Notes under the pieces: model-generated
The model's database searches: none
Told to the model about the DNA's origin: nothing
The model's input: the letters and a program-made list of their open reading frames with translations, nothing else
Part shown: piece after piece, positions 32,597 through 45,594 of the stretch
Position numbering within the stretch: position 1 is the stretch's first letter
Layout of the letters: each line of letters begins with the position of its first letter
NCBI RefSeq assembly: GCF_040054535.1
Contig: NC_090784.1
Location: forward strand, 16,810,001-16,874,000
Source: Antennarius striatus
Lineage: Eukaryota > Chordata > Actinopteri > Lophiiformes > Antennariidae
Length of the DNA: 64,000 nt
Reading direction: 5' to 3'
Program-made: the position numbers and the translations under genes

Positions 32597-33380
32597 GACT
32601 TGAGGAAGCTAGTAGCAGATGAGGTTTGGTTTTTGGAAAGCAGACGTGGATTATTCTTGGTGGATTATCATGTTTTTTCTTTCACCTTTCCTTCGTTCAT
32701 TATTTTCTTCAGTTTTTCATGAATTCTTTCCCTGTCTGCAACTGGAAACATCAGCTGTCTTCCTCAGCAGGCAGCTTCGGACAGGTCTGACATGGAAATA
32801 AACACACAATTAAGACTTGGTAACTCTGGGTAGGAATGTCCCCTTTAAATTCCACCGCTGCCTCCCTCCCTCCCGTCTATGAACCTCGTCCCCCCTCCCT
32901 GCTGTCTATCATCTGGCCGTCAGTCCGATTCTGTTCCTCCCCGCAGTGCGGTGCTTCCCACTAAAAGAGGCCACAGCTAAATTAGGACACTATTAAAGTG
33001 TACCCCACCGTCACTGGCTAGCGAGCCCACACACAACACAGCACAGCACCCCAGTGTTTGTTGTAACAACAACAGCTTCTGGCCCTCATTTAAAGCTAAT
33101 CTACCTCTAGCCACTGCGGAATAGCTCCATTTCACCGCCCCGCAATGCCAACCATGAATTCAGACTAAAGCAATACTCACCGAGCATCTTTAATTCATCT
33201 TAAAGCTATTTTGCTCTGTAGATATTAAGAAAAGCAAACGGGTACCGCAGTGCTAATCCACACAACCTTAACAATAAACACAGCGCAAACTAACAGCAGT
33301 TCTCCGCCCGATGCCGCCTCCTAAGAACAAGGGTTCTGATTGGCTGCTTTCGCCAAAAGACCACGCACTCCCATTGGTCA
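32597..33380 (-). promoter_or_regulatory. znf628 5' UTR exon and CCAAT-box promoter
   Basis: On the minus strand CCAAT boxes lie at 33373-33377 and 33339-33343, about 34 bases apart, next to GC-rich sequence, a typical NF-Y arrangement in a TATA-less promoter. A strong donor (CTCG/GTGAGT) at 33181 would close a non-coding first exon, and an acceptor near 32612 would place the ATG at 32596 shortly after the splice. This is inference from motifs only. Confidence 0.5.
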
Positions 33381-35052
33381 AGAGCTTCATCCGACAGATT
33401 GACGTTTTTAAATCTCGCATTGAAATCATTTTTACTTCCAAATTAAATGGAAAACATTTATCTGTGATCCACCTACCCGCACTCTTTTTCTTAAAAACAC
33501 AGAGTTTTATTGACTCTTTGCTTTTGCTTTACAAATCATCTTCATGTGTCCATTATTACATCTGTCGCAGTTTACGTGCTTGACTAGCGTCACAAATGTG
33601 TACTCATACCCAGTGTGCACATTCTTTAGAATTTATTTCACCAAGGCACATATTTCACATTGAGGCCAATCACGGTGTGGAAGAGGCATCTTGATGTTAC
33701 AACAATAATTTAAACATGATGGTATTAGAATAGTAAATGAGAATAAAAACTGTATAAAAGTACAAAAAGATAGGAGGCTTGCTCCACTGCAGCACAAAAT
33801 AAATAGTTCCACCATGTTACTTAAATAAATAGTAAATACTGTAACAAATACTAGAATAGGAATGAATCAAAATTATAGTGATAAAATTGGCAAAGTTAAT
33901 GTTGTAGAAAACAACATAATACACAGACGCACTGTATACAACAATTTACATTCTTGTACATTTATGTACACATGTACAGAATATAGTGTCACAATACATA
34001 GTATTTTTAAGGCTTTGGGTGTTTAACTTAAAAGAATAAACAAAAACAACAACAAAAAAAACTTTTATACCCCAAAGCACATGTTCAAAATCAGCCATCT
34101 CACTCATCCAAGAGGCTAATCCTAACAAGTTTGTGCAAAGAATCTAATCAGGTCAATCAGTGCTCAGGAACAGGGCACATTCATACAACGTTACCACAAC
34201 ATTAAATATGCCTCCTCATGCAGAACATGTCGTCGAAAAATTTGACTCTGCATGAGGTACCAAAGAAAGTATTCACTTTTCTTTGACTAGCATGTGGACA
34301 TTTTCATACAAATGTGGTTAATTTCTTAGGTTATCAATTGATGTTTTAATACGTGGCATGTTTTTTCGTGGTTAGAAGATGGCATTAATTTCTTCTAAAC
34401 TATTTACCTTAAGAGCACTGAAAGAGAAAGATAATAAGAACCTTGGCTGTCCCAAATATCTGCTACATCTACTGGAAGAATTATTCACTGAAAGTAATAC
34501 ACAAAAGCAAAGTAGATTAAATTATTTTAAACAAGTCATTATTAGAGCTATAGGTTCAGCAAGTGCTACTGTGTTTTTTTCTGAAAGATCAGTGAGACAC
34601 AAGACAAAAATAAAGATTATAGAAATGTGGGGAAAAGTAAATCCACACTGATACAGAAATACAGATAGAGTGACACATTACAACTTCAAATAAATAAAAT
34701 TAAATAAATTACCAACAGTCAATAAATAAATAAATACATAAATAACATGGTCATGAAAAAGGCCTTTAGGACTGAGTTTTGGGTAATGATGGCGGGGTCA
34801 TTCTAGTTAAGCTGGCAATTTGTTTTAATGGAAATATCAATGGATGTAACTGGCTGCATTATAGCGCATCCTCGTCGACTCTGACGGAAAGACATTTTCT
34901 TCAACACATATGTCACCAGCTGATATTGTGGAGTTGTAAGGGATGCTATTGACTGCAGTGCAAACTATGGTCCTAATTCCCCTTTTGGCAGAGACAGCAC
35001 TCCATCACTGGATCAGACAAGTAGTTTAAGGCAAAGAACAAATGTGTATGCA
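33381..35052. other. il11 3' UTR and spacer to the znf628 promoter
   Basis: No coding exon. The right part is the il11 3' UTR (minus strand) with an AU-rich element at 34687-34746. The remainder is AT-rich spacer. Confidence 0.5.
34687..34746 (-). promoter_or_regulatory. AU-rich element in the il11 3' UTR
   Basis: Read as il11 mRNA, this contains overlapping AUUUA pentamers (the core is AUUUAUUUAUUUAUUG) and a second cluster AUUUAUUU about 20 bases on. It lies about 310-365 bases after the il11 stop. Overlapping AUUUA clusters in cytokine 3' UTRs are bound by TTP/ZFP36 proteins and shorten mRNA half-life. Position and pattern are seen; the function here is inferred. Confidence 0.6.
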
Positions 35053-35634
35053 TTATGATTGTACTGCAGAGACTTTTGGTTTGAGGCTGAGGAACGCTCT
35101 GTATGCCCAATCACAGAAGAGCTTGAAGTGTTGAAGAAGCTCGTGGCTTGATTGTAGGACATCAAACTGGTAGGGGAGTTGAGGGGGGAGGGATGGGGTA
35201 GCTGGGGTCAGCCTTGGTGCTTCAACTCTGAGCATCTGGAGGTGAGAAAAAAAGAAAGAAAATAGAATAAAGATCACTTTATTTATCATAAGGTTTTACT
35301 AAATTACAAGGTGTCCTGCCAAAATGTAAATGGATCAATATAACAGTTCACAGTGAAGGCAAGCTCTTTACCTGACGGTGCAGCAGGCTGATGAGCGATT
35401 TCATTTCTCTGATCATGTCTACCAACTTGGGCAACGCAGGGTGGTGGTGCTTCTTTGAAACCTTGTTCAGCCATTCAAAGTGGTGCTCATACAGCTTCAG
35501 GTCAGAATGGAGCTGAGAGAGCGTGGGCTTCAACTGGGAACAACAAAGACATACTTTAGAGACTTAGCATGGGTGTGGCAAGATGTAACTGTGTAGACAG
35601 AAACAGACCAGCCCCTCACCCTTTACAACCATGT

Positions 35635-35709
<75 letters not shown>

Positions 35710-37371
35710 AATACATAGTCGCACACAAATACATTATCAGAGCATTACCTCAAGATTGTTGAGGTCATTGACTGATCTGTTGCTCATTTCTGGCAGAGAC
35801 CTGAACCTGTGGGGCTCCACATCTGAGTCAAATGCATGCTCCCTCTGAAAGAGAAAACAAGACCCAGACCAGCCAGTTAGTAATTTGCATCAGCGCAATT
35901 TTACTCATCCTGAGACAAGTCACGGCAACATGAGGAAAGTATTAGTTCAGCACCTCGACTGTGTTACTGTTTTCTGTGCTTAGCAATGGTAGCTTTCACT
36001 GACAGGAGAATGGTCAATCAGGTCAGTGTGAGTTCACCCAAATTCAGCCACCCCAAATGTCAACAATAAGAGCAAATGACCTGAACCCACAGGATGTTTT
36101 CTATAAAGAGCAAGGATAACAACATATGCAGTGACTAAGAAAGCTCCAAGTGGGATAGGCAACACAGGGCTGTAGGGAAACTCCAGGGTCACAGCTATAA
36201 AAAGATAGAATGACGCAGTGCTGCTGCCCAGCTAGTTGTGTTGTAAACTTTGTTCAGACGGTGGGTGTAGTACTCATGATGTCCACCAGAGGGGAGTAAC
36301 AACCTGATTGCAGGCCCAAGTGTTAAAAAGGCAGCAATTTAGTATCAAAGGTGCACGCCTGATTCACAAATATGTGGGGATTAATGTAGATGACTGATGA
36401 TTTACGTCATTTCCAATCAGTTAATCAACAAAACAATATTAAGCTGATGATTGCTTTGTGTTAAAAAGGTTGTGTGTAGCTAATGCTTCCTGACCTGCTC
36501 ATGCAGTGTTTGTTCTACTGTTTGCCTCTTGTTTGTGTTGACGTTGTTTGTGATGAATGTGCCACATTGTCTTGCATTCTCTCCATCAAGCTTTGATAAG
36601 AGCTCACTTATGTTTGTGGCTCAAATGTTTTGTCTCCAGTGCTTTTGTCCATTTCCATGCCCTACTTCCCCTCTCCTCTCACTTCCCCTCTCCTCTCCCT
36701 CTCTCTCTGTCTCACACCAGGTGCGCCAGCACATGCACTGTCACGTGAACATGTGCATGTACACACACACATACACAGACACAAACGATACACACAGACA
36801 CACACAGACACGTGCACGCATACGCCACTAGCTTGTCATCAGTTGGCTCTCTGATGTCTTCATCCCTTGTGGTTTTTTGCTCCATCTTTCTCAGCCTTTA
36901 ATTCTGCGTCTTATCCTTCTTTTCTTGCTCTCTCCATCGTAGATCATGACCTCACCCGACAGAACTTAGCATCCAACTTTTTTCTTCCTGAATGCAAATA
37001 CTGGAATGTGATAAATCTTTTTGATTTTTATCAGGTCACTTTGCTGTGGCGACCAAAAGCAAAACACTAAACACTGCACCTACACAACCGCTACTATTTA
37101 CAGAACCCTCAATTCACATACAGGGTCGCAAAATAACACACAAAAGCGTGCACGCATTTGCAATCATGCTGCACCTATATAAACCTGTTTGCATGCACAC
37201 ACATGCACGTTTCTTCTTCTTGTTTTTTTTTTCCTGCAGGGACTTCCCTTGCATCTCTGTTTTATGTATTTTCCTATCTTTGTAAAAAAAAAGAGAAAAA
37301 GTATCAATAAAAATTCATCTTAGTAAACACTGCTTCTGTAGAATGGCCTCTGTGCATACTGTATGCATGCA

Positions 37372-37425
<54 letters not shown>

Positions 37426-39247
37426 CATTCTGAACACTATCGTGCCCAGGACTAGAGAGTATGTTGCTATTTTTAAACTCATCCCCTGAACAAAGACTTT
37501 AAAGATTTGCATAATGCAAAAATAGAATCAGCATCAGTCATGTGTGACCAAAGATCCGGAGATATGATCCTACTTTCTTTTCACCTGTTAAAACACGGTG
37601 TTGATACACAATCACCAGCTGGAGCCAACTCTTGGCTATGTTCTCAAATCTTATTTTCCTAATCAGTTTTCATTACAAAGAAAGAGAGTGGAGACACCAG
37701 GTTGTTGCCCTTCCACAATACAACCGCAGAACCTAAACATGTTTTCATGTAAACAAGAATGAGATGTACTCTGCTGTCACTCCATGGCTGATGTGGAAGT
37801 TCAACTTTTGTTGGATACAGATATGGTGTTGATATGAAGTTATAAATGTGTCTTCATGGGAAATCTAAAACTGTTTTTGTTTTTCTTGTATCCTTGGATA
37901 CATCACGTATCATGTAATGCCATAACAGTAAAAAAATATGAAAATGCTTATTCTCATAATTTTCATAAAACATGTTGATTTCATTGCACATTTGCTGGAC
38001 TGGATAAGTGCACATGATTGGTCACCAATCACCAGATCTAAGCATGCAGATGACCTCCAGCCAATCTGTCATCAATAAAAGCTGCGTAAGTCAAACTGAA
38101 TCCTGAGCGAGCTGAGCATAATTCAGCCAAACTGTTTCAACATCCAGGTCCAGTGTGGAGTTATTGCTGTTGAAGATGCCATGCTATCAAAACAGGCTGT
38201 GTGGCTTAATGACCAGGACCCCCCCACCCCACCCTCAAACTAACAATTCAATTAGTATAGGATAGTTAGGCCCTCATCAGTATCTCCTTTAAGCAATAAC
38301 TGAGATTAGGCATCACAATGGGAACATCTTCTCTTACCAGCAGTTCTTGAGTGAGCTTCATTAGATTTTTGGTTTGATTGGACAGTTTATCCATGTCACT
38401 GGGCCGCCGCTGAGGTACCGGAGAGGCAGACGTGAACACAGGCAGCTGAGCCAATAGTAGCGAGAAGAGGAGCGATGAGGAAGAGTCAAGTAGCACTGCA
38501 GGGGCAGAACAAAACGGAAACAATTAGAGGAAAGGCGCTGTCATCTCGCCATAATGATAAAGACCTCAGGCCACGGCTGTCAGCTCCAAGGAAGATATTG
38601 CACCATAATATAAACAATAGCTCCAGACTTGGCAGAGGAATCCTGGAGAGCCTTAGTGGTACAGTCATGTTTTCACAAGCTGGATGCAAATCATTAAATC
38701 ATTAAAAGCTGAGCTTTGACACTGAATATCACCATCACTTCTTTGCCATAAGCAATGCAATGAATGCTGCTGATTGTCACACCTGTAACTGGATAAGTAT
38801 GTGAGTTGGTGGTATAAATTATATAGACCCAGTCAAGTCAACAGTAAGCTCATTCATTCTTTTCCTTTCAAGTTCAAATACAAGGGAGACTAAGTATTAA
38901 AAGGGAACCACAGTGTTGTTGAAATGATGAATGCTTGATAATTACAGGTGAACCACAAGAATTGCAGCCGAAATAACACAGAAGGAGCATCTGCCTGCCC
39001 TCTACCCAGTGAACCACACTACGTCAAGACATAGTCATTTGTGCACAGTTTGATTTAAAGTGCAAGGGGGAGATAAGGTAGCTGTTAACAAGTCACATAA
39101 ATGTCACAGTCTTTTAATTTTAAAATTAAAAATTTTTTGAGGAAAAAAAAAAAGCTTTAAAATTAACATGAAAGTCATTATGAATCAAGATACACTCGAG
39201 CAAAAAAAAAAACAAAAAAACAAAAACAAACCCAACTTACATTTCAT
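35053..39247 (-). CDS. il11: Interleukin-11
   Basis: Five coding exons on the minus strand, in phase: 39247-39241, 38495-38338, 35844-35749, 35533-35372 and 35235-35053, giving 201 residues. The first coding exon is only seven bases (Met, Lys and one base), matching the tiny first coding exon known for IL11. Residues 1 to about 25 are a signal peptide (LLFSLLLAQLPVFTSA). Helix A contains KLSNQTKNLMKLTQELL, the next exon has FRSLPEMSNRS, then LHSDLKLYEHHFEWLNKV (C-helix region) and the last helix ends FCDWAYRAFLSLKP, matching the LTLDWAVRGLLLLK end of human IL-11. IL-11 signals through IL11RA and gp130 to STAT3. Teleosts have il11a and il11b; the signal-peptide sequence suggests il11a, but I could not settle this. 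The intron between exons 3 and 4 holds a (CA)n array. Nearby znf628 and nat14 fit the human 19q13.42 position. Confidence 0.93.
35638..35707. repeat. (CA)n microsatellite in il11 intron 3
   Basis: About 34 CA units, 42 bases from the il11 exon 3 donor. Confidence 0.97.
37368..37424. repeat. (GCAC)n-(CA)n compound microsatellite in il11 intron 2
   Basis: About six GCAC units passing directly into about 17 CA units. Confidence 0.95.
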
Positions 39248-39654
39248 ATTGATTCGGGTCCAAGAGATAGGTAAACCAGCAGAGAAACGTAGATAAATAA
39301 ATAAATAGAAAATTAATAAATAAATTGCACTCCGGAAATTGTCATGCGCTCCGGTTTTCTTCTTCGCGCTCCTCGAGGCTGCGTGAGGAGGAAAGTTGAC
39401 AGGACGAGAGGGAATGATTGAGAGAGTGGGGTGATGACTGAAGCACCCACAGAGAAAGTTAGAAAAGGAAGGCAAGAGTCGGATATATAGTCAGACTTTC
39501 TTAAGTTTTCCTTAAGTTTTAATGGAGTGCTGAAGGTAGAGAGACACTTTGACAGTCTGGAGAGAGAGGCAACAGAAATGCAGAGAGAGGGATGCGAGTG
39601 TAGTAAGTCCAATTTTTGCGCGCTGTGAAGTGTTTAGGCTTGTTTAAAACTTCC

Positions 39655-39776
39655 TTTATAAAGACGTCGGGCCTATGACACATCGGCAGTGACTCACTTC
39701 ATTCATAAAAACTCACACACACACACAGACACACGCTCTCTCTCTCTCTCTCTCCCTCTTTCCTCCTCCCCTCCCC
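39655..39776 (-). promoter_or_regulatory. il11 promoter: TATA box, AP-1 site and polypurine tract
   Basis: On the minus strand, in order toward the gene: a 41-base purine tract (39776-39736; CT-rich on the plus strand), an AP-1 site TGAGTCA (39696-39690), a GACGTC core (39668-39663) and TATAAA (39660-39655). The start codon is about 410 bases downstream at 39247, so a leader of roughly 380 bases is expected. Mammalian IL11 promoters are known to be TATA-type and AP-1 driven, which fits. Motif identity is seen; the start site is inferred. Confidence 0.6.
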
Positions 39777-40453
39777 GGTGCCCGTCTCCCTTTTGCGAAA
39801 CTTTAAAAAAATGTTCCGTTGTTGTTTTTCTTTCCTCTATCACTTTCTCCCCCGTCCTGTCCGGTCGCTATCTCCAGCAGCTTCCTCCGTCGCATCCCGC
39901 TATACCTGCGCCAATCTATCTCTTTTTTTTTTTTTTTAATCTTTCCATCTCGAAATCTCTTCCTCCGTTTCTCTCTATCTCTATCACTGCAGACGTTTTT
40001 TAAAAAGCTCATTGTTTTCACGTGTATCAGAACATCTCATGCAACTGTGTGTCGTTTAGAGCCAACGCTTCACCCGCCCGTGTGCTGGTGCTGGTGGTGC
40101 GTTCAAGGACCAGCTGTCAAAGAAAGTGTCCTCACGTGGTTTATTTTATTCAGGGTCCTCTTAGGTTACCCCTTCTTTATTTATTACATTATAATCAATA
40201 TGCACAACATATTTCATATTTCTCTCCCTCCGTCTCTCACCCCTTGCTCTCTTTTTTTTTTCAGAGCCCCTCCTGGGACAGCAGCCTGTTATTTCCACTG
40301 CCCCCCCACCCACCTCTTATTTTTTCACTCCTTCTCTCCAGGGTGAAGGAAAGAGTGAGGAGTGAGAGACGGATAGGAGCAGGAGAGAGGTGTTGTCCAG
40401 ACCAGAAGGGGCCTCTGAAAGTGGTGTTGCATAGAAACAGCGAGTGGACGCAT

Positions 40454-40480
40454 GCACACACGTACACACACACACGTACA

Positions 40481-40562
<82 letters not shown>
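40454..40562. repeat. Imperfect (CA)n microsatellite
   Basis: Mostly CA, interrupted by CGTA and CG units at its left side. Confidence 0.95.
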
Positions 40563-40567
<5 letters not shown>

Positions 40568-43206
40568 ATTGACACAGACACTTGCTTTAAGGGTGGGGGT
40601 CAGTGGGGTGGGGTCGGGGGGGTTTGGGGTCAAAAACACACACATACACAGAGACACACACGACGTGGATGCGAGTGCAACAGTCACACACCGCTTTAAT
40701 AGCTGAAAACACAACAAAAATATACTTTGCGGCTCAAAAAAACAAACTCTGATGCATGAAATACTACTGAGCACACATGCGCACGGTTTCATACCCTTTT
40801 TGTATGTTTTAGGCACACGTTCACACACACACACACAGAGACACACACAGGAGAGCGAGGCACTCTGGAAACACACTGTCAGGTGCAGGAAAGCATGGCC
40901 TATACGACTGCAAAGGATCAAGAATGAGTTTCCAACCATGGCGGTGGGACAGGTGATGCGTCGCTCTCTTCTTCACATCACTAGGGAATCCATACATGCA
41001 TGGACTAATGAGGAGGATGAAAACCTTGTTGAATAAATGTTTTATTGCAATGTTTTTCCATCAAAAGTTCAGATACTCTTAATCACATCACACTGCTGCA
41101 CCCTCTTCTTTAAAGACACCTGCCTGGAGTCTCAGTCCCTCATGTTACTCATCCCAGGCCCTCATTTTCACCTAACAGCAGCATACGTTTGGTAAATTTT
41201 ATGAAAACTATGTTCTAATTTTTGGGGCATTTGGGTGGAACCCTGGTTACAGAAACACAAACTAAGAAAGAGAGAGAGAGAGAGAGATTGGGGGAAAGGC
41301 AAGAAAGCGCTTTAGTTCAGGAGACCCTCATTCACAGACATACACTCATGATGTGGTTAGAAAATAATTAGTGGTGGGCCTTGTATGCGCACACTGGCAC
41401 ACTCATATACACACAGAATTGCCTGTCCAGTGGTGGCCCTACAACAGCAACCAACCCCCCCCCCCCTCCACAAATAAAAAAAACACAGAGGGCTCGGTGG
41501 CAGCGAGTGGGTGGCGGAGTTGTTGTGGTTAACAAAGGTCATCATGTTTTCTCGGGTCAACAGTAGTGAAGAACAGCAGGCGAAGGAGACGGAGGGGAGG
41601 AAATAGATGAGTGTGGTTGGACGTAGGGAGATATTGACACACTCGCTCTTTTTAATTTCCCACATGAAAGGGCCGTTTGAAGACACAGCTGCTGAGAGAA
41701 GAAAAGAAAAAGTGAAGTTAGTCACTCTCCTTCGTTCTCATGATGGGGGTCTCCTGGGTGGTTCTGAAGCACACAGCCCCCCTATTAGGCCATCCGCCAG
41801 CGTCGATCGCTCACAAATCATCAATGGTGGGGGTTCCTTTTGAGTGTGTGTGTGTGTGTGTGCGCACATGCACGCGTGGCGGCGCAGCGCATTAAAAAAA
41901 GCGTCATGTATGATTGTTTTGACTTTTATTTTTTGTGTATGAGAAAGCAGGCAAACACTGGCACATGCCCGCTGGAAAAGGGGGAATCCAGGGTTTGTGT
42001 AAATGGGTGTGCGTACAGTACATGTGTGTAATTATGGGTATGTGGTGGTATAAGTGCGGTGTCTGTGTATCGTGCATGTGCATCAGTGTTTGTGTGTGCG
42101 TCTGCACGTGTTTGTGTGTGGCCTTCATATGTTACCCATTACATCACCAATCTGTGTAAACCACCATAGGAGGAGAAACAGAGTGAGACACTCAGACTAC
42201 GACCTCAAAGACATCAGAGAAAGGGGAACCTGTGACAGGGCCTGCCAGGCCTCACAGCCAGACAAACTTTACTCACACAAGCTTCAGTGAGTTCGGTCAT
42301 ACTTTACACTGGGTTTCCTGTGCGCCATGGCATGTATTCATACAGTATTACACAGGCTTCATATCATTTGAATGCCTCACACTCTGCTCACCTTTTGCTG
42401 GGCTTTTAGTTCACACAGTTGTTTTTCATTTACCGAAGTCAATAAAGAAGCTAAAGCAAATTCAGACTGAGCTTTACTGTAATATTCATCACAGTTTATC
42501 TTTCTGACAAGGAAGAACATGTTCATAAATACTTTTTTTTTTTAAGGCTGGGGAATTTTTTTTCTTTGTGTACCTTACCATGATTAAGGTTGAAGTTTGA
42601 TTATGAGAACAAATACCAAATCAGCCCATCGTGGATTTTCCAATAGGTGTTTGTCGCCGTAGGTTAATTTCCATATCCAGGTGGATGATAAAGCAGTGCT
42701 GTGGTTTTTAGGGTTAAGTCATGTGCTTTGCTTACCTTAGAATGTCACATGTAAACTGAGCAAATGTTGCCCCTGACGCAACACTGCCGAAATGGTAAAA
42801 GGCAATATGTGAGAGTGAGAAGTAATAAATTCGTCATTTTTATATTGCACCCTCATTTCCTGCTTGGGATTCCTGGAGGTCCTGAGTTATCTAACGCAAA
42901 GATCACGTTCAAAGGAAAAACCAAATGTCAAACCTGTTGCTGTGTAATATTTATCCTTCTATTAAAGAACACCTTCTCCTTCTCTCGTCTTGCTCTGTTC
43001 TTTTGAACCACATTTATTATCGTCAGCTACGTGTCCTCTCTGTCAGCAGAGGAATGCCCTTAGTTTTAAATTTGTTATATTTTCTTCTCATGTAACTTTC
43101 TACTTCTGCTTCACTTTATGTCAGGTGGAGATTTTATTTTTTTTCTTCTTTTCTTACAATATATTTTCTTATAAAATACCATTTAAAAAATTAAAACTCT
43201 CTACAG

Positions 43207-43422
43207 ATGGTGGCATGGTGGTGCAGTTTGTATGTTCCCCCTGTGTTGTGCAAGAGCATGAATGGTTGGTTCTCTTCCCTGTGCCCCGTGATGAGCTGGC
43301 ATCTCGTCTGGGGTATACCCTGCCTCTCGCCCATATCCAGCTGAGATAGATTCCAGTAAACCAGTGATCTTCAAGGTGGATAAACGCCTGAAGATGAGGT
43401 GATTGAAAAAATGGATGGATGG
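43207..43422 (+). mobile_element. L2-tailed SINE-like retroposon, internally deleted
   Basis: Starts with GGTGGCATGGTGGTGCAG, an RNA polymerase III A-box-like head. It then passes to GTTTGTATGTTCCCCCTGTG, CCCCGTGATGAGCTGGC, GGGGTATACCCTGCCTCTCG and CAGCTGAGATAGATTCCAG, ending in ATGGATGGATGG. This order matches a widespread fish SINE with an L2-like tail. The middle, including the tRNA B-box region, is missing, so this copy cannot be active. It is the same tail family as 6417-6530. Confidence 0.65.
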
Positions 43423-45296
43423 GAAACATTCTGCTGTTTATACAAGTACAGCTGAAAGGAAAATAAGTTGGACCCATTTTCATAGTCATCGACTCACATC
43501 TTCTCAAATGTGAAGATTTTCTTCTTTAGTCATTCATTTTTTTCATCTATATAATGTATAACAGCCACAGAGATCTTTTTCTTTATGTGTTTTTTATTTT
43601 AGGCTTAAGAAGTCGTTTGTCCTGATTACTCTATATAAAAAGTTTTTGTTTTGCTAAGAATCTGAATGTAGGACTTGAACCTGTAAGGCAGTATTTTTAA
43701 ATTGTGTTACTTTAACTTAAATGTAAATGATCTGACCATTTACTCCACCAGTACTATCTGGATAGTTGTCATGGTAACCTTAACTCTAACTTGGTACCCA
43801 CTGTCATCATCCCTCCTTCCTCCATCGTCTTCTCTCGTCTCTTTACGTCAACCTACGTCAAAGGACAACTGAGTGTGTTATTAGTCCAGGATGGTTGGGG
43901 GCAGAAATCGACATATGGCGGGGATGGGGGTGGGGGCTGACTGCAATCATTGGGTAATAAAGTGACGTCTCTGACTTTCTCTCTGTCTCACTGTCAATGA
44001 TCAGTGTCGAAGGTTCATCTGAATGAATGAATGAATATATGTTAAGAGATCCTTTTCTCAAAGTCTTCCATAACGCCCCCCCCCCGCCCACTGGCAAGAC
44101 TTCGGTTGAAAAAACTCCCCATGGATGTGTATTACTAATTACGTGTGTCAATTGCTCTCTTCCCTTTTCATGTGAGCTGCCCAGTTGAGGTGGATATGGC
44201 TGTTGTACATCTGTTGCTTTGCCTTTTTTATTAGACCATTAAAGGGGGACATTAACCAGTATCATTATTGCAGGTTTCCTCCACTGGTTTAACTCACAGG
44301 GCTGTGCAAAGGGGAGGATGCAGGGATGAAAGGCAGAACTCGAGGCAAACGTCTCTCCTGGCAGAAACCGGTGGGAGTAAAATGTTAAAATCAGCTCTCT
44401 ATTAAACACACATTTACAAGGTTCATTCTGTTTGAAAAAGCAAATTCCATGGTATGTGACAGCACACACTGTATTTGTGCGTGTGATACAACAAAAGCTG
44501 GTCAAAGCCCTCTCTCTCTCTGACTCTGCATTGCTCACCTGCTCACGATTGCCTTTCTTTGCGTCCAGGCTGTGAGGAAATCTCTGAATGAACAAGTTAA
44601 AGCAATAGGTCACAGACAGGGTGGGGGGACGGGGGTGGGGGTACAGCGGCAAGGGAGCAACCCACGCAAAAGGAACTTTTTACTGTGCAAACACTTTCCA
44701 TCTACCCCACTTGCTCCCTCAATCTCAGACTGGTGTTAATACACTGGAGAGCCCTGGTCTGCCTCAGAGCTCCCTCTTTCTCCGCTGGTTCTCCCTCCCG
44801 CTCCTCTCACCGCCATTCTCAGTCGCCCTAAACATTCTTTCCTCCTCCGTCACGGCGTGCCCTGTCTGCATCCCTCTTTCTCACCATCTCTTTGGAACTT
44901 TCAAAGTGTTTCCCCTCAGCTCCTTCTTACTTTCTTTTTCAGACACTTGTTTCCTCTTTAGATCCGTGTCTCTTCCTGGTCTCTGAGTTTTTCTCTGGTG
45001 CAGTCTGGTGCATGGGGGGGATCAGTGAAATGTAAACAGTGCAGGCTTTAAAATATCAAAGCACACAAATTCAATGATGTTCTAATATAAACAGTGCGTT
45101 ATTTGGATTGCATGGCTCTAATATCTCTGCATAGTGTCACCGGTTACTTTTCATAAAGGCAGTAAAAGGAAAGTGCAGAGATTCATTTTTGGTGCATTCC
45201 TCAACATGAAGAAATGTTATGCAGGAGACATGATGCAGGCATTCTCTGTTCCTTTGTCAGTGTTGCACCACTTCTCTTGAATTACTGTGTGTATAC

Positions 45297-45300
<4 letters not shown>

Positions 45301-45393
<93 letters not shown>

Positions 45394-45396
45394 GTG
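45301..45396. repeat. (GT)n microsatellite
   Basis: About 47 GT units with one CG interruption near the end. Confidence 0.97.
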
Positions 45397-45533
45397 ATCA
45401 TGTATATCAGTGCTGGCCATGCCGGGCATCTTCGTCAGACTCAAATGAAGTCTGTTGTCATGTTATTCTTCGGAAGCTGAGAGCTGCTGACAATTTCTCA
45501 GTGGAAAGGGGGTGGGCAGTGTTTGTGCGTCTA

Positions 45534-45555
45534 TCTCTCTCTCTCTCTCTCTCAC

Positions 45556-45591
<36 letters not shown>
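45534..45591. repeat. (CT)n followed by (GT)n
   Basis: About 10 CT units, a short CACA spacer, then about 16 GT units. Confidence 0.93.

Positions 45592-45594
<3 letters not shown>

Noticed and set aside
37368-37424. Possible CRISPR-like or satellite array
   Set aside because: It is a compound GCAC/CA microsatellite; no repeat-spacer structure exists anywhere in the window.
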